From Candidatus Peregrinibacteria bacterium (lineage in GTDB: Bacteria > Patescibacteriota > Gracilibacteria > UBA1369 > PNNO01), in contig JAFGJT010000002.1 in assembly GCA_016928915.1 (NCBI GenBank), forward strand, positions 1 to 56,224: DNA of 56,224 nt. The letters run 5' to 3'. Positions within the stretch are counted from its first letter, which is position 1. Each line of letters starts with the position of its first letter. Below are positions 23,090 to 31,607 of this stretch, in pieces. A program made the position numbers and the translations under genes. The notes below the pieces were generated by a model. The model did not search any database. It saw only the letters and a program-made list of their open reading frames with translations, and had not been told where the DNA came from.

Positions 23090-24913
23090 ATGAAAAAAGA
23101 ATTTGAAAAGCTATCAGCCGCGCTTTACAGTATGAGCAAGCCTGAAATTGATCACAAGATGAAAGATAAAATCAGGAATGCTGTTATGAATGATATCAAG
23201 AGTAATATCGCGGCTTATCCGGGCGCTGTAAAACGCCTTCAGCTTACAATTAGAACACTTGCGGCCGCTGTAAGGCCTTCAGCTGTTTTTGCGGCTGAGG
23301 TTAAAGAAAAAGTTTTTGCTTATATAGAAAGGAAATCAGCGGGTCCTTCATTTTTCAGGAGATTTGTTTGGAATATGGAAAAAGTCATGGCAAGCCTTCT
23401 TTTGGTAACGATTATTTCCGGCATTTGCGTGGTTTATGTTGCCGATATTCCGGTTACAAAGGCAGCAAAAAGAACATATATAAGTGATGTGTCCGGCAGG
23501 GTTGATATTATACGCGGACCGGTTGCTTTAAGCGCTTATATCGGCATGGAACTGGAGGAAGGGGATACTGTCGTTACAGAGGATTCCGGCGCAGCTGAAA
23601 TAAGATACTGTGATGACAGCATTACAAGAATTTCTCCGCAAACCCGTCTTAAACTGCGAAAATTATTTATAGACAGCGAAAATATAACTAAAACACTGGT
23701 TGAGGTTGAGCTTGAAAGCGGACGAGTATGGTCGCAGGTTATTAATATCATAGGGACTGAATCTTCTTTTAATGTAAAAACAGATGAGGTAAAAGCAATT
23801 GTCGTTAATAAAGCTTCGTTTGATGTCAAAAGTATTAACAATACGCAAAAAACCGAAGTTTCGGTATTTGCAAACAAAGTGAAAGTGGCTATGCCTAAAC
23901 AATCCGAAGAAAAAGATAAGATTTTGCTTGAAGGATATTCCATTGAAGTTAATAAAGAATATTCCAAGGAGAAAAAAATAGTGATCACCCCAAAAATATC
24001 GCAGAACGAAGAATGGGTGAAAGACAATAAAGTGAAAGACAAAAAATATGTTGAAAAAGTTACCGAAGAATTAAAGACAACGCAGAAAGAACAGGCCGGA
24101 GTGCTTCCTGACAATCCTTTATATACCGCAAAAAAAATTAATGAAGGCACTAAACTTTTGGTAACATCCAATCCTGAAGAAAAAATCAAATTACAGATAG
24201 ATATAGCAAAAAAACGCTTAATAGAAGCCAATGCTTTATTTTCCGAAGGAAAAACGGACCAGGCTGAATCGGTATTGAATGAGTTTAGATTCGCGGTCAA
24301 GGATATGGCGCCTTCTATCATCGCGTCAGAGGAATTGAAGAGATACGCTGAAATGCAGTTTGCCGAGGAATCCAAAAAACTAGCGGTAATACTGCCCGAT
24401 AATCCTTTATATCCTTCAAAAGAAGCTTTAAGGGAGGCTAAAGAGAAGCTTACAACCACACCTGAGGAACAAAAGGTGGTAGCTCTTAATCATGCATCGG
24501 AAAAAATAAATGAAGCCAGGGATTTGGTGACTGAAAACAAATCAGATATGGCTGCAGATACGCTGCTGAACGTGAAAGACAATATAAAGACCGGCATAGG
24601 AACTTCACAGGATGCCGCTTCAACGCTTGCGGATGCAAAAGTTCTTACGGGAACCATACAGGAGCAGGAAACACAGACAAATTTTAGTACAACACGCAGG
24701 CTGAATAAAATCGCACAGGAAACCGAGACCGCATTAAACACAGAACTTATGCAGGCGGTTGTTACTGAAACAAAAACATCTTCTGATACGGCTGCTGCGG
24801 ATATTGATGAAATAATTTTAACATCCGAAGTAACACAGATTAAACTGATACAGAATTCCGGAGAAGCCGATATTGCGGTGATTATCCCATCAGAGCAAGC
24901 AGAGCAAGAATAA
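23090..24913 (+). CDS. Membrane FecR-domain protein with two DUF5667-like repeats, putative sigma regulator
   Basis: A 607-residue protein. Residues 1-95 are cytoplasmic and helical and could bind the sigma factor; one membrane helix follows (about 99-118, MASLLLVTIISGICVVYVA). The outside part opens with a FecR beta domain (about 125-270, SGRVDIIRG, LEEGDTVVTEDSGAAEIRY, VELESGRVWSQV). Next come two copies of a helical module, each opening with LPDNPLY (about 340-410 and 430-500), matching DUF5667. The tail is Thr/Ala/Glu-rich. Encoded right after the sigma factor, it probably controls it. Its 3' end overlaps the convergent mraY by 32 bases. Confidence 0.82.
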   Translation: MKKEFEKLSAALYSMSKPEIDHKMKDKIRNAVMNDIKSNIAAYPGAVKRLQLTIRTLAAAVRPSAVFAAEVKEKVFAYIERKSAGPSFFRRFVWNMEKVMASLLLVTIISGICVVYVADIPVTKAAKRTYISDVSGRVDIIRGPVALSAYIGMELEEGDTVVTEDSGAAEIRYCDDSITRISPQTRLKLRKLFIDSENITKTLVEVELESGRVWSQVINIIGTESSFNVKTDEVKAIVVNKASFDVKSINNTQKTEVSVFANKVKVAMPKQSEEKDKILLEGYSIEVNKEYSKEKKIVITPKISQNEEWVKDNKVKDKKYVEKVTEELKTTQKEQAGVLPDNPLYTAKKINEGTKLLVTSNPEEKIKLQIDIAKKRLIEANALFSEGKTDQAESVLNEFRFAVKDMAPSIIASEELKRYAEMQFAEESKKLAVILPDNPLYPSKEALREAKEKLTTTPEEQKVVALNHASEKINEARDLVTENKSDMAADTLLNVKDNIKTGIGTSQDAASTLADAKVLTGTIQEQETQTNFSTTRRLNKIAQETETALNTELMQAVVTETKTSSDTAAADIDEIILTSEVTQIKLIQNSGEADIAVIIPSEQAEQE

Positions 24914-25949
24914 GACCTATCATCGCGAACATAAGTCCCACCATCCAGAACCGCATAACTACAAGCGTCTCGGGCCAGCCGCACGCTTCAAAATGATGAT
25001 GCAGGGGCGCCACCTTAAATACTTTTTTATGGAAGAATTTTTTTGCTATCAGCTGAATTATGATTGAAATTGTTTCAACAACAAAAATAAATCCTATTAA
25101 AATAAGCGGTATGAATGAGTCTGTGAGCATTGCTATAACCCCAAGCGTCGCTCCAAGCGCCAGAGAGCCCGTATCACCCATATAAAATTTTGCAGGGGCG
25201 ATATTGTTCCATAAAAACGCAAGGGTGGCGCCTCCAAGAACCGCGCATAACGCAGCAAGTATTAAAAGTCCTTTAGCAAACGCTATTACACCGAACGAGG
25301 CGAATGCAATACAAAGCAAGCCCCCGGCCAGTCCGTCGAGCCCGTCCGTAAAATTAACCGCATTTGCCGAAGAAATGATAACAAGCATAAAAAGCGGTAC
25401 ATAAAGCCAGCCGAGAAATACATCACCCACACCCGGGAAATGGAACTGGTCATATCCCAGTTTATAATGGAACCACAGCCCTCCAAGAAGCGCGAAAAGC
25501 AGCAGCCACATCATTTTGGGTTTTATGTTTATTCCTTTCGATTTACCAAGTCCGCGGATATTAAAATAATCATCTACTGCTCCCAGCAGACCGACTGCGG
25601 CAAGAGTTGCAAGAGGCAGCCATGTTTCTTTTCTGTTAATCAGGGAATGATCTATCCACCCAAGATATGAAGCAACTCTGCTTAATAGAACGATTATTAA
25701 TGTTGTGCCCCAAATTAATATCCCGCCCATTGTAAGAGTTCCCTCCTTTCTTTTATGCAAAGCCTGAAAGATTGATGCTATCTGCCCTGTCGAATCTTTT
25801 TCCCTGATCTGTTTCTGAATTTTGTATTTTTTTAAAATGCCGATAAACGGCTTTGTGAGGATAATGGTTAAAATGAAAGCGGATGCGAAAGAAATAAATA
25901 TTAATGATAAATATCGTAAGATTATATTAACATCAAACTGTAAAATCAT
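24882..25949 (-). CDS. mraY: Phospho-N-acetylmuramoyl-pentapeptide-transferase MraY
   Basis: A 355-residue membrane enzyme that transfers phospho-MurNAc-pentapeptide to undecaprenyl phosphate, making lipid I. About ten membrane helices are visible. Signatures: TMGGILIWG (about 73-81), ANAVNFTDGLDGLA (Asp-rich active site, near 196-209), FYMGDTGSLALG (about 254-265) and the histidine loop APLHHHFE. It is the last gene of a minus-strand envelope operon, 19 bases after dacA. In most bacteria mraY lies in the dcw cluster beside murF and murD; here it is detached. The stop overlaps the convergent FecR gene. Confidence 0.96.
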   Translation of the reverse strand: MILQFDVNIILRYLSLIFISFASAFILTIILTKPFIGILKKYKIQKQIREKDSTGQIASIFQALHKRKEGTLTMGGILIWGTTLIIVLLSRVASYLGWIDHSLINRKETWLPLATLAAVGLLGAVDDYFNIRGLGKSKGINIKPKMMWLLLFALLGGLWFHYKLGYDQFHFPGVGDVFLGWLYVPLFMLVIISSANAVNFTDGLDGLAGGLLCIAFASFGVIAFAKGLLILAALCAVLGGATLAFLWNNIAPAKFYMGDTGSLALGATLGVIAMLTDSFIPLILIGFIFVVETISIIIQLIAKKFFHKKVFKVAPLHHHFEACGWPETLVVMRFWMVGLMFAMIGLILALLALMG

Positions 25950-25968
25950 ATTTTTATGCAGTTAATTT

Positions 25969-26862
25969 TTACCAGACAAACGATTTAAAAGCCCACAGCG
26001 CCATTGATTTTGTCTCGAAAAATCTGTCAGGGCTTTTTAATACAACAGAAATTATTTTTCTGCCTTCATTATTCTGAATTATCGAAACAAAGCATAATCC
26101 AGCAAGTTCGGTATGTCCAGTTTTAAGCCCTAAAACGTTTAAAAAACCGTCAAGCATTTCGTTAGTTGATTTAAGTTCATGCGATTGTTTATTGTCCGTT
26201 GAACTTATGCTCATTGATTTTATTTTAACCGCGGTCCGGATAAACGGCTTGCGGTATGCGTATCTTGCCAGCAGGCTTAAATCATAAGCGGTTGAATAGT
26301 TTTCTTTTGCGTCAAAACCTATCGGATTTTCAAAATGAGTTGATAACAGACCCAGGTCTTTTGCTTTTTGGTTCATTTTCTCAACAAAAATTTTAACATC
26401 ACCGTTGCCGAGATGCTCCGCTATCGCGTATGCGGCATCGTTTCCGGAATGTATAAGAACCGCGTACAGCAGGTTTTTAAAAGTAATTCTTTCGCCCGAA
26501 AGCAGCCATATCTTGGATCCTTCCTGTTTGGCGGCGTTTGTTGAAACAGTAACAATTTCATCCATATTGCCTTCTTCAAGGGCAATAATTGCTGTCATTA
26601 ATTTGGTGATGCTTGCTATCTGCATTTTTTGATTTGAATTTTTTTCATAAAGAATTTTGCCGCTTTCAAAATCTATTATTATTGCAGATTCAGCATCAAC
26701 CAGCGGACTTACAGCAATTCTGGTTTTAATCGGCTGGACCGAAGAAGTTATCTGGGAGGCATATTGATTCAATACCCTTGATTCCGGATCGTTCTGAAAA
26801 TACATGATATCGGTTGAACCGATTGAAACCGCCGCATAAAGATTTAAAAAAGTTGTGATCAT
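25969..26862 (-). CDS. dacA: D-alanyl-D-alanine carboxypeptidase (peptidase S11)
   Basis: A 297-residue penicillin-binding protein of the S11 family that trims the terminal D-Ala of peptidoglycan stem peptides outside the cell. The three active-site motifs are complete: S84-ITK87, S139-GN and K247-TG. The N-terminal segment (MITTFLNLYAAVSIG) is hydrophobic but short and lacks basic residues, so it is a weak signal sequence or anchor. The C-terminal beta-sandwich domain of typical PBP5 is absent. The ATG overlaps the stop of the pseudouridine synthase by four bases (ATGA). Confidence 0.93.
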   Translation of the reverse strand: MITTFLNLYAAVSIGSTDIMYFQNDPESRVLNQYASQITSSVQPIKTRIAVSPLVDAESAIIIDFESGKILYEKNSNQKMQIASITKLMTAIIALEEGNMDEIVTVSTNAAKQEGSKIWLLSGERITFKNLLYAVLIHSGNDAAYAIAEHLGNGDVKIFVEKMNQKAKDLGLLSTHFENPIGFDAKENYSTAYDLSLLARYAYRKPFIRTAVKIKSMSISSTDNKQSHELKSTNEMLDGFLNVLGLKTGHTELAGLCFVSIIQNNEGRKIISVVLKSPDRFFETKSMALWAFKSFVW

Positions 26863-27632
26863 ATTGAGTTTATTTCTTCTTCGGTTAAAGATCTTACCTG
26901 ACCCGATTTTAAATTTCCAAGCCTGATTTTTCCTATTCTGATTCTCTTTAAATATATTACACTGCAGCCCACATAATCAAACATCCTTTTGATTTGTCTT
27001 TTTCTTCCTTCGGCAATGATAATATGCAGACTAAACCCTGATACCGGCTCTTTTTTGATGTCTTTTATAACGCAGGGCGCTGTTTTTTTATTATCAAGAA
27101 TAATGCCGTTTTGAATTCTTGATTCTTTTTCACGCGTGAGTGGCAGATCAATATGTACAATATATTCTTTGTCATGTTCAAACCGCGGATGTGTGATTTT
27201 ATTTGCGAATTCACCGTCATTTGTAAAAATCAGCAGGCCTTCGGTGTCTTTGTCGAGCCGGCCGGCCGGATATACATTTTTAATTGATAAAAGAGACATC
27301 ACCGATTTTTCTCCGGCAAAATGCGCGCGGGTTGTTACGTACCCGGCCGGCTTGTTCATTGCCAGATATATTTTTTTTGTTTCCGGTATTATTTTTTTCC
27401 CGTTTATTTCAACAACATCCTTTAACGGGTCTATGAGGGTTCCGGGTTTTGTAATTTTTTCTCCGTTTATAAAAATCCGTCCCATTTCCAGCATTTCTTC
27501 GGCTTTTCTTCGGGAGAACGCTGAATTTGAGGCGATAAATTTTTGTACTCTGATCAGATTATTCGGTCGGTCCTTCCGAGATCCCTTCTGTGGGTTCTGC
27601 TGCTGTTGGTTGACCTTGTTGGTCTGCTTCAT
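26859..27632 (-). CDS. rluB: rRNA pseudouridine synthase, RsuA/RluB family
   Basis: A 257-residue enzyme isomerising uridine in rRNA. A Gln/Asn/Lys-rich N-terminal tail (1-27) precedes an S4 RNA-binding domain (about 28-72, IRVQKFIASNSAFSRRKAEEML). The catalytic domain carries KPAGYVTT and GRLDKDTEGLL with catalytic D127, and ends with GRKRQIKRMF. Whether it targets 23S (RluB) or 16S (RsuA) cannot be settled by eye. The ATG at 27632 lies 74 bases inside the LCP gene; no later ATG would keep the S4 domain, so an unusually large same-strand overlap is real, or a non-ATG start near 27557 is used. Confidence 0.9.
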   Translation of the reverse strand: MKQTNKVNQQQQNPQKGSRKDRPNNLIRVQKFIASNSAFSRRKAEEMLEMGRIFINGEKITKPGTLIDPLKDVVEINGKKIIPETKKIYLAMNKPAGYVTTRAHFAGEKSVMSLLSIKNVYPAGRLDKDTEGLLIFTNDGEFANKITHPRFEHDKEYIVHIDLPLTREKESRIQNGIILDNKKTAPCVIKDIKKEPVSGFSLHIIIAEGRKRQIKRMFDYVGCSVIYLKRIRIGKIRLGNLKSGQVRSLTEEEINSI

Positions 27633-29052
27633 CTTCGGTTGTGGTTGTATTTGTTGGGGCTGTCGGCTGTGCTATTGGATAGTAATAATAAAAAATATCA
27701 TCCGGTTTATTCTCGGCGTAATCTTCTCCAAGCTCTATAATTATATCCGCTTCGCTTTCATAAGCAGGATCAAAATATTCTTCGGAAATTTCAGAGGAAA
27801 TTTTACCCGGGATGATCTGCTGAATAAAATAAATAGCTGCCGGAGGATTTTCAGCATCTTTATAGTAAATTGTTGTTTCCTTTATTTCCTGATTTCTTGC
27901 ATTTCCAAAACGTACAACATCAAAACATAATCTGCGTAGTTGTGCTTTGCCTTCACTGGCCAGACCGGCGGCTTTTGTACCGTTTAAAACCTGTATTTTT
28001 ACGGGATTTTTATGTATATCGGGATAGTGAAAAATCAGATCAATGTACTGGTGTATAAAATCAAGTCCGCTTCCTATAGGTACAAGAACCGCCGCGTTAT
28101 TAAAGTACGATCTGTCCGGTGTGTATAAAAAACCTCCGCATGCAAGCGGATTGTCATTGATTACGCGGGTAATAATGCTTTGTTCGTCAAAATCCTGGGA
28201 AATTTTTGCAAGCTCGATAATCTGTCTTATCGAAAGATTTGTTTCCATATTTGCGCTTACCGAATTGTAGAGCGCCGTGATTTTGCCGGGATCAAGAAGT
28301 ATTTCTTTTGTCATTGCTTTGTTTTTTATGGCAAAAAGCAGTTTTTGCTGCCTTTTTGAACGGTCAAAATCACTGGTAGTTTTTCTTGAACGTGCATATT
28401 TTAATGCTGTTTCTCCGTCCATATGCTGTTGCCCCGCGGCAAGATAAAACGGTGAGTATAAAATTGTGCCGTCCAGAGGATAATAAGGATCATTAATAGC
28501 CTCATCCACGTATATATCAACGCCATCCAGAGCATCAACAATATCTTTAAAACCGCTGAAATCTATTTTTACATAATAATGCACTTTAACGCCCGACACT
28601 TTTTCAACTTCGGTAATCAAATACTGGATTCCCTGCTCTGAATTAAGTTTGTGTTTTCCCGCTTCGTAGACCGAATTAATTCTCATTCTTCCGCCCAGAT
28701 CTTTTATATCAACATAAAAATCGCGGGGGATTGAAAGCATGGGAACAAATTTATTTTTTTTATCAATGCTAGCAAGAATAATCGTGTCCGTTAAATCGGC
28801 TCCGTCATGTGTTCCGCCGCCAATGCCGAGCATAAGTATATTGGTTGTTCCGTACTGGTCTTCAGAAAGCGGCTCGCCAAAAATTCCAATAATATTAATA
28901 AATCCTATTCTTTGAATAAGCGCCGCGCAGCCGTAAAAAAATAAAATAATTACCGCAAATATAACTCCCGCTACGGCAACTTTATGCTTGTTTTTCATCC
29001 ACCAGGGATTTTTTTCGCGCCGATACCTGATTCTGCGGGTTTTAAAATCCAT
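27559..29052 (-). CDS. LytR-CpsA-Psr (LCP) family cell-wall glycopolymer ligase
   Basis: A 497-residue membrane-anchored protein. A basic cytoplasmic N-terminus (RRIRYRREKNPWWMKNKHK) precedes one membrane helix (about 25-47). The LCP catalytic domain spans about 68-290: NILMLGIGG, ADLTDTIILASID, SIPRDFYV, DGETALKYARSRKTTSDFDRSKRQQ. A LytR_C-type domain follows (about 355-430, IQVLNGTKAAGLASEGKAQL), then a Thr/Glu/Pro-rich tail. LCP enzymes attach teichoic-acid-like or other anionic polymers to peptidoglycan; SLH proteins such as its upstream neighbour bind such polymers. It starts directly at the stop of the SLH-CAP gene. Confidence 0.92.
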   Translation of the reverse strand: MDFKTRRIRYRREKNPWWMKNKHKVAVAGVIFAVIILFFYGCAALIQRIGFINIIGIFGEPLSEDQYGTTNILMLGIGGGTHDGADLTDTIILASIDKKNKFVPMLSIPRDFYVDIKDLGGRMRINSVYEAGKHKLNSEQGIQYLITEVEKVSGVKVHYYVKIDFSGFKDIVDALDGVDIYVDEAINDPYYPLDGTILYSPFYLAAGQQHMDGETALKYARSRKTTSDFDRSKRQQKLLFAIKNKAMTKEILLDPGKITALYNSVSANMETNLSIRQIIELAKISQDFDEQSIITRVINDNPLACGGFLYTPDRSYFNNAAVLVPIGSGLDFIHQYIDLIFHYPDIHKNPVKIQVLNGTKAAGLASEGKAQLRRLCFDVVRFGNARNQEIKETTIYYKDAENPPAAIYFIQQIIPGKISSEISEEYFDPAYESEADIIIELGEDYAENKPDDIFYYYYPIAQPTAPTNTTTTEDEADQQGQPTAAEPTEGISEGPTE

Positions 29053-31503
29053 TTAATATGTATAAAGTACTGTTAAATATAAAGCGCTCCATTCATCTTT
29101 TTGTATTCCGAGGCCTATATTTCTCCATACGGAGTTAAGAACATCGCTTTCATCCTGTAGTTTTGCCGCCAAAGACTCATATGATCCTTCTTTAAGAATA
29201 AAGGCGCGGCCTTCCTGTGTAAATCCGCTGTTGCGAACTATATCAATCAGGTTTATACCAGAAGGAGAGGTAAAAGAAAAGAAGTTTTGCATTATCATTT
29301 CGCTGCTCCAGTTTCTTGCAATATCCCTTAAGGTTGAGTTTAAAACAATATTCGACGTACGTTTTTGATTTATCGAGTCCAGAATTTGATTTTCAAAATT
29401 TTCAAGATCAGCATTCGACCAATCTTTGTGCGAAAATTCTTCTGTAATTAAAAGATAGCCGTTGCTGTCGAGCGTTATGCCTAGCCCCACACTGTCCCAT
29501 GTTGGGTTTAACACGTTTTTAAGATGTATCGCACTTCGCATAAGAGCTTTGTGTCCGAAATAAACGGTAGGCGCATAAGCAAGATTTTCTCCCACGGAGG
29601 TTTTAATGTTTAATTCTTTGCGTCTGTCCTCGGGCGTTTCCCCGTCAGGATTTATATGCGAAAAGAAATCGCGTATTCGCATGTCGTTTGAATGATTCTG
29701 GGCAAGCGTATTCAGATCGCTTCTTAAAGAAACCGAATTTAAACCGTTTAAAATTCTGTCATGGTTTATATAGCCCAAAAGTTCGTTGCGGACTTCTTCA
29801 AGGTTAATGGATTTTGTTGTTTCAAGAGGGTCCTGCAGATCAAAAAAATCCGGAATAAAAGGGATAATATTACCGATATATACCGGTGTGTTTACAACAG
29901 CCGAGCCGGCCTGGCTGTTTATTTCCAGTATATACGTGCCGTCTTTTTGCGGTTTATAAGTAAAATTAAAAGAGGCCCCAGATGGAATTATCGGATATCC
30001 GTAAAAATCGAATTTTGAAGCCGATGTGTTTATTGTAAAAGCATCAATTGTCCCGTCAGGTGTAATTACAGCGCCTTCGTCATAAATATTTTCGTATGTT
30101 GTGCCTGAAACGTAAATTTCCTGCGATGTCGGGAGTTCCTCCGGTATTGAAGTTGTTAAAATTGCATTATTATCGGAAAGCGAATAATGATGCATCACGG
30201 CATTAAATTCACCATCAGGACTCTGTGTCCATGTGTTTGTAAGCGTTAAAGGCATTATTGAATCCGCTTTGGCGCCATAAACCCTCCATTTAATATTTCC
30301 CTCTTTAAATTTCCAGAAATCTTTATAAAAGATATCCAGGTTTTTTTTATTTCTTATAAAATAACCTTCCGCTATATTGTCCTGTATAAAATAAACACGG
30401 AATACATTGTTTGAGTCAGCCTGCCATAAAACATTTGTTGCGCTGTTTTTAAAGTCAATTTTTAAATTTTTCGGGATGTCAGGATTAGTTGTTGATCCGG
30501 TTGGAGGAATACCATTTAAAACCGTAATATCAGCAATTTTGCTTTCACCGTTATTTCCGGGAATGATACCTATGCTGTATGTGCCGGGTTTATTGAAAAT
30601 CACGGGAATAACAAATTTCGAGCCGTCAATTTTACCCAAAAAATGCCGGTAAATATTCTGGCCGTTAATATTTTCAGAAAGAAATGCAAATATCATATCG
30701 TAATTTTTAGCGTCAATTATTTCACCTTCGAACAAATATATTTCATTAAGATAAAAACAATTGGGAATGGGAGAATTTAATTTGATTTTATCAAAGTAAT
30801 CTGCGTTTATAATTGAAAAGGTTGAGGGGTTTTCAACTGTCGGCACCTCGTTTATTATTTTCTCCGCGGTTTTGGCAGGCTCGTAATTGGAGACATCGTT
30901 GATTATGCTTCTGTATACTATTTCTGACATATAGCCCCGCAGAACATTTTCACGCGGATAAAGATATTCGTCCTGATCCGGCAGAAGGTCGTTTTCTTTT
31001 GCAAAATAAACATAAGGGGAGTACCAGGCGTATCTTGGGGTGTCAAAATACGGCGCCACCGGAACCCCTCCGTGAGCAGGTCTGTCCCAGTTCTGCACTT
31101 CCCCCAGAATTTTTAGAGCCTCTGCTTTATTTATGGGATTTCCGGGTTTAAAAGTTCCGTCCGGATAACCTTCGATCCAGCCTTCGGCAAAAGCTTTTTT
31201 TACATACGGAGAATACCACTGGTTGTCCGGTGTATCTGAAAAATTCATACTGATTAAAGAGTCCAGTTCAACACCGGTTCCTTCCATTATGATTTTTAAA
31301 AATTCCACCCTGCTTATTGTGTTTTCCGCCTTGAATGTACCGTCCGAATATCCGTCTACAATATTATTTGCCTTAAGGTATAAAATTGCGGTCGAATATT
31401 GATAGTCAGCAGGAACATCACTAAACGCAAGGGCGGCGGCTCCTGTTGCCTGAAACAACATAACAGCAGCAGCTAAACCTAAAATGTTTTTTTTTGATTT
31501 CAT
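29053..31503 (-). CDS. Secreted SLH-domain protein with two CAP domains
   Basis: The start is set at the ATG at 31503, where a clean signal peptide begins (KKNILGLAAAVMLFQATGAAALA); the longer frame overlaps the divergent promoter. From there 816 residues: three SLH repeats (FSDVPADYQYSTAI..., FSDTPDNQWYSPYVKKA..., YFDTPRYAWYSPYVYFA...), a long beta-rich middle and two CAP/SCP-like domains at the end. The first CAP (LLGYINHDRILNGL, LAQNHSNDM, FFSHINPDGETPEDR, VGENLAYAP) keeps the usual His/Glu residues; the second (ILDSINQKRTSNI, ARNWSSEM) is degenerate. SLH repeats anchor proteins to wall polymers. First gene of the envelope operon. Confidence 0.9.
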   Translation of the reverse strand: MKSKKNILGLAAAVMLFQATGAAALAFSDVPADYQYSTAILYLKANNIVDGYSDGTFKAENTISRVEFLKIIMEGTGVELDSLISMNFSDTPDNQWYSPYVKKAFAEGWIEGYPDGTFKPGNPINKAEALKILGEVQNWDRPAHGGVPVAPYFDTPRYAWYSPYVYFAKENDLLPDQDEYLYPRENVLRGYMSEIVYRSIINDVSNYEPAKTAEKIINEVPTVENPSTFSIINADYFDKIKLNSPIPNCFYLNEIYLFEGEIIDAKNYDMIFAFLSENINGQNIYRHFLGKIDGSKFVIPVIFNKPGTYSIGIIPGNNGESKIADITVLNGIPPTGSTTNPDIPKNLKIDFKNSATNVLWQADSNNVFRVYFIQDNIAEGYFIRNKKNLDIFYKDFWKFKEGNIKWRVYGAKADSIMPLTLTNTWTQSPDGEFNAVMHHYSLSDNNAILTTSIPEELPTSQEIYVSGTTYENIYDEGAVITPDGTIDAFTINTSASKFDFYGYPIIPSGASFNFTYKPQKDGTYILEINSQAGSAVVNTPVYIGNIIPFIPDFFDLQDPLETTKSINLEEVRNELLGYINHDRILNGLNSVSLRSDLNTLAQNHSNDMRIRDFFSHINPDGETPEDRRKELNIKTSVGENLAYAPTVYFGHKALMRSAIHLKNVLNPTWDSVGLGITLDSNGYLLITEEFSHKDWSNADLENFENQILDSINQKRTSNIVLNSTLRDIARNWSSEMIMQNFFSFTSPSGINLIDIVRNSGFTQEGRAFILKEGSYESLAAKLQDESDVLNSVWRNIGLGIQKDEWSALYLTVLYTY

Positions 31504-31545
31504 CTTGCACAAAAATTTAGACGCTTTTTTATAATACATTTTTTT

Positions 31546-31574
31546 TTGACTTTGCCTAGTGTTTTCATTACAAT
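31546..31574 (+). promoter_or_regulatory. Promoter of the lipoprotein gene
   Basis: TTGACT (31546-31551), 17 bases, TACAAT (31569-31574), about 33 bases before the ATG at 31608. A ribosome-binding site AGAGG lies just before that ATG, one of few in the window. Confidence 0.7.
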
Positions 31575-31607
31575 TTGTAAGAATTTCATTTCTTAACCAA
31601 AAGAGGT

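Noticed and set aside
23536-24459. 307-codon minus-strand ORF antisense to the FecR protein gene
   Set aside because: Ser/Phe/Leu-rich shadow typical of the reverse frame of a Glu/Lys/Thr-rich coding region; the sense strand encodes recognisable domains.
27136-27930. 264-codon plus-strand ORF over the pseudouridine synthase and LCP genes
   Set aside because: Antisense to two genes with full family motifs; Phe/Ile/Cys-rich composition without domain features.
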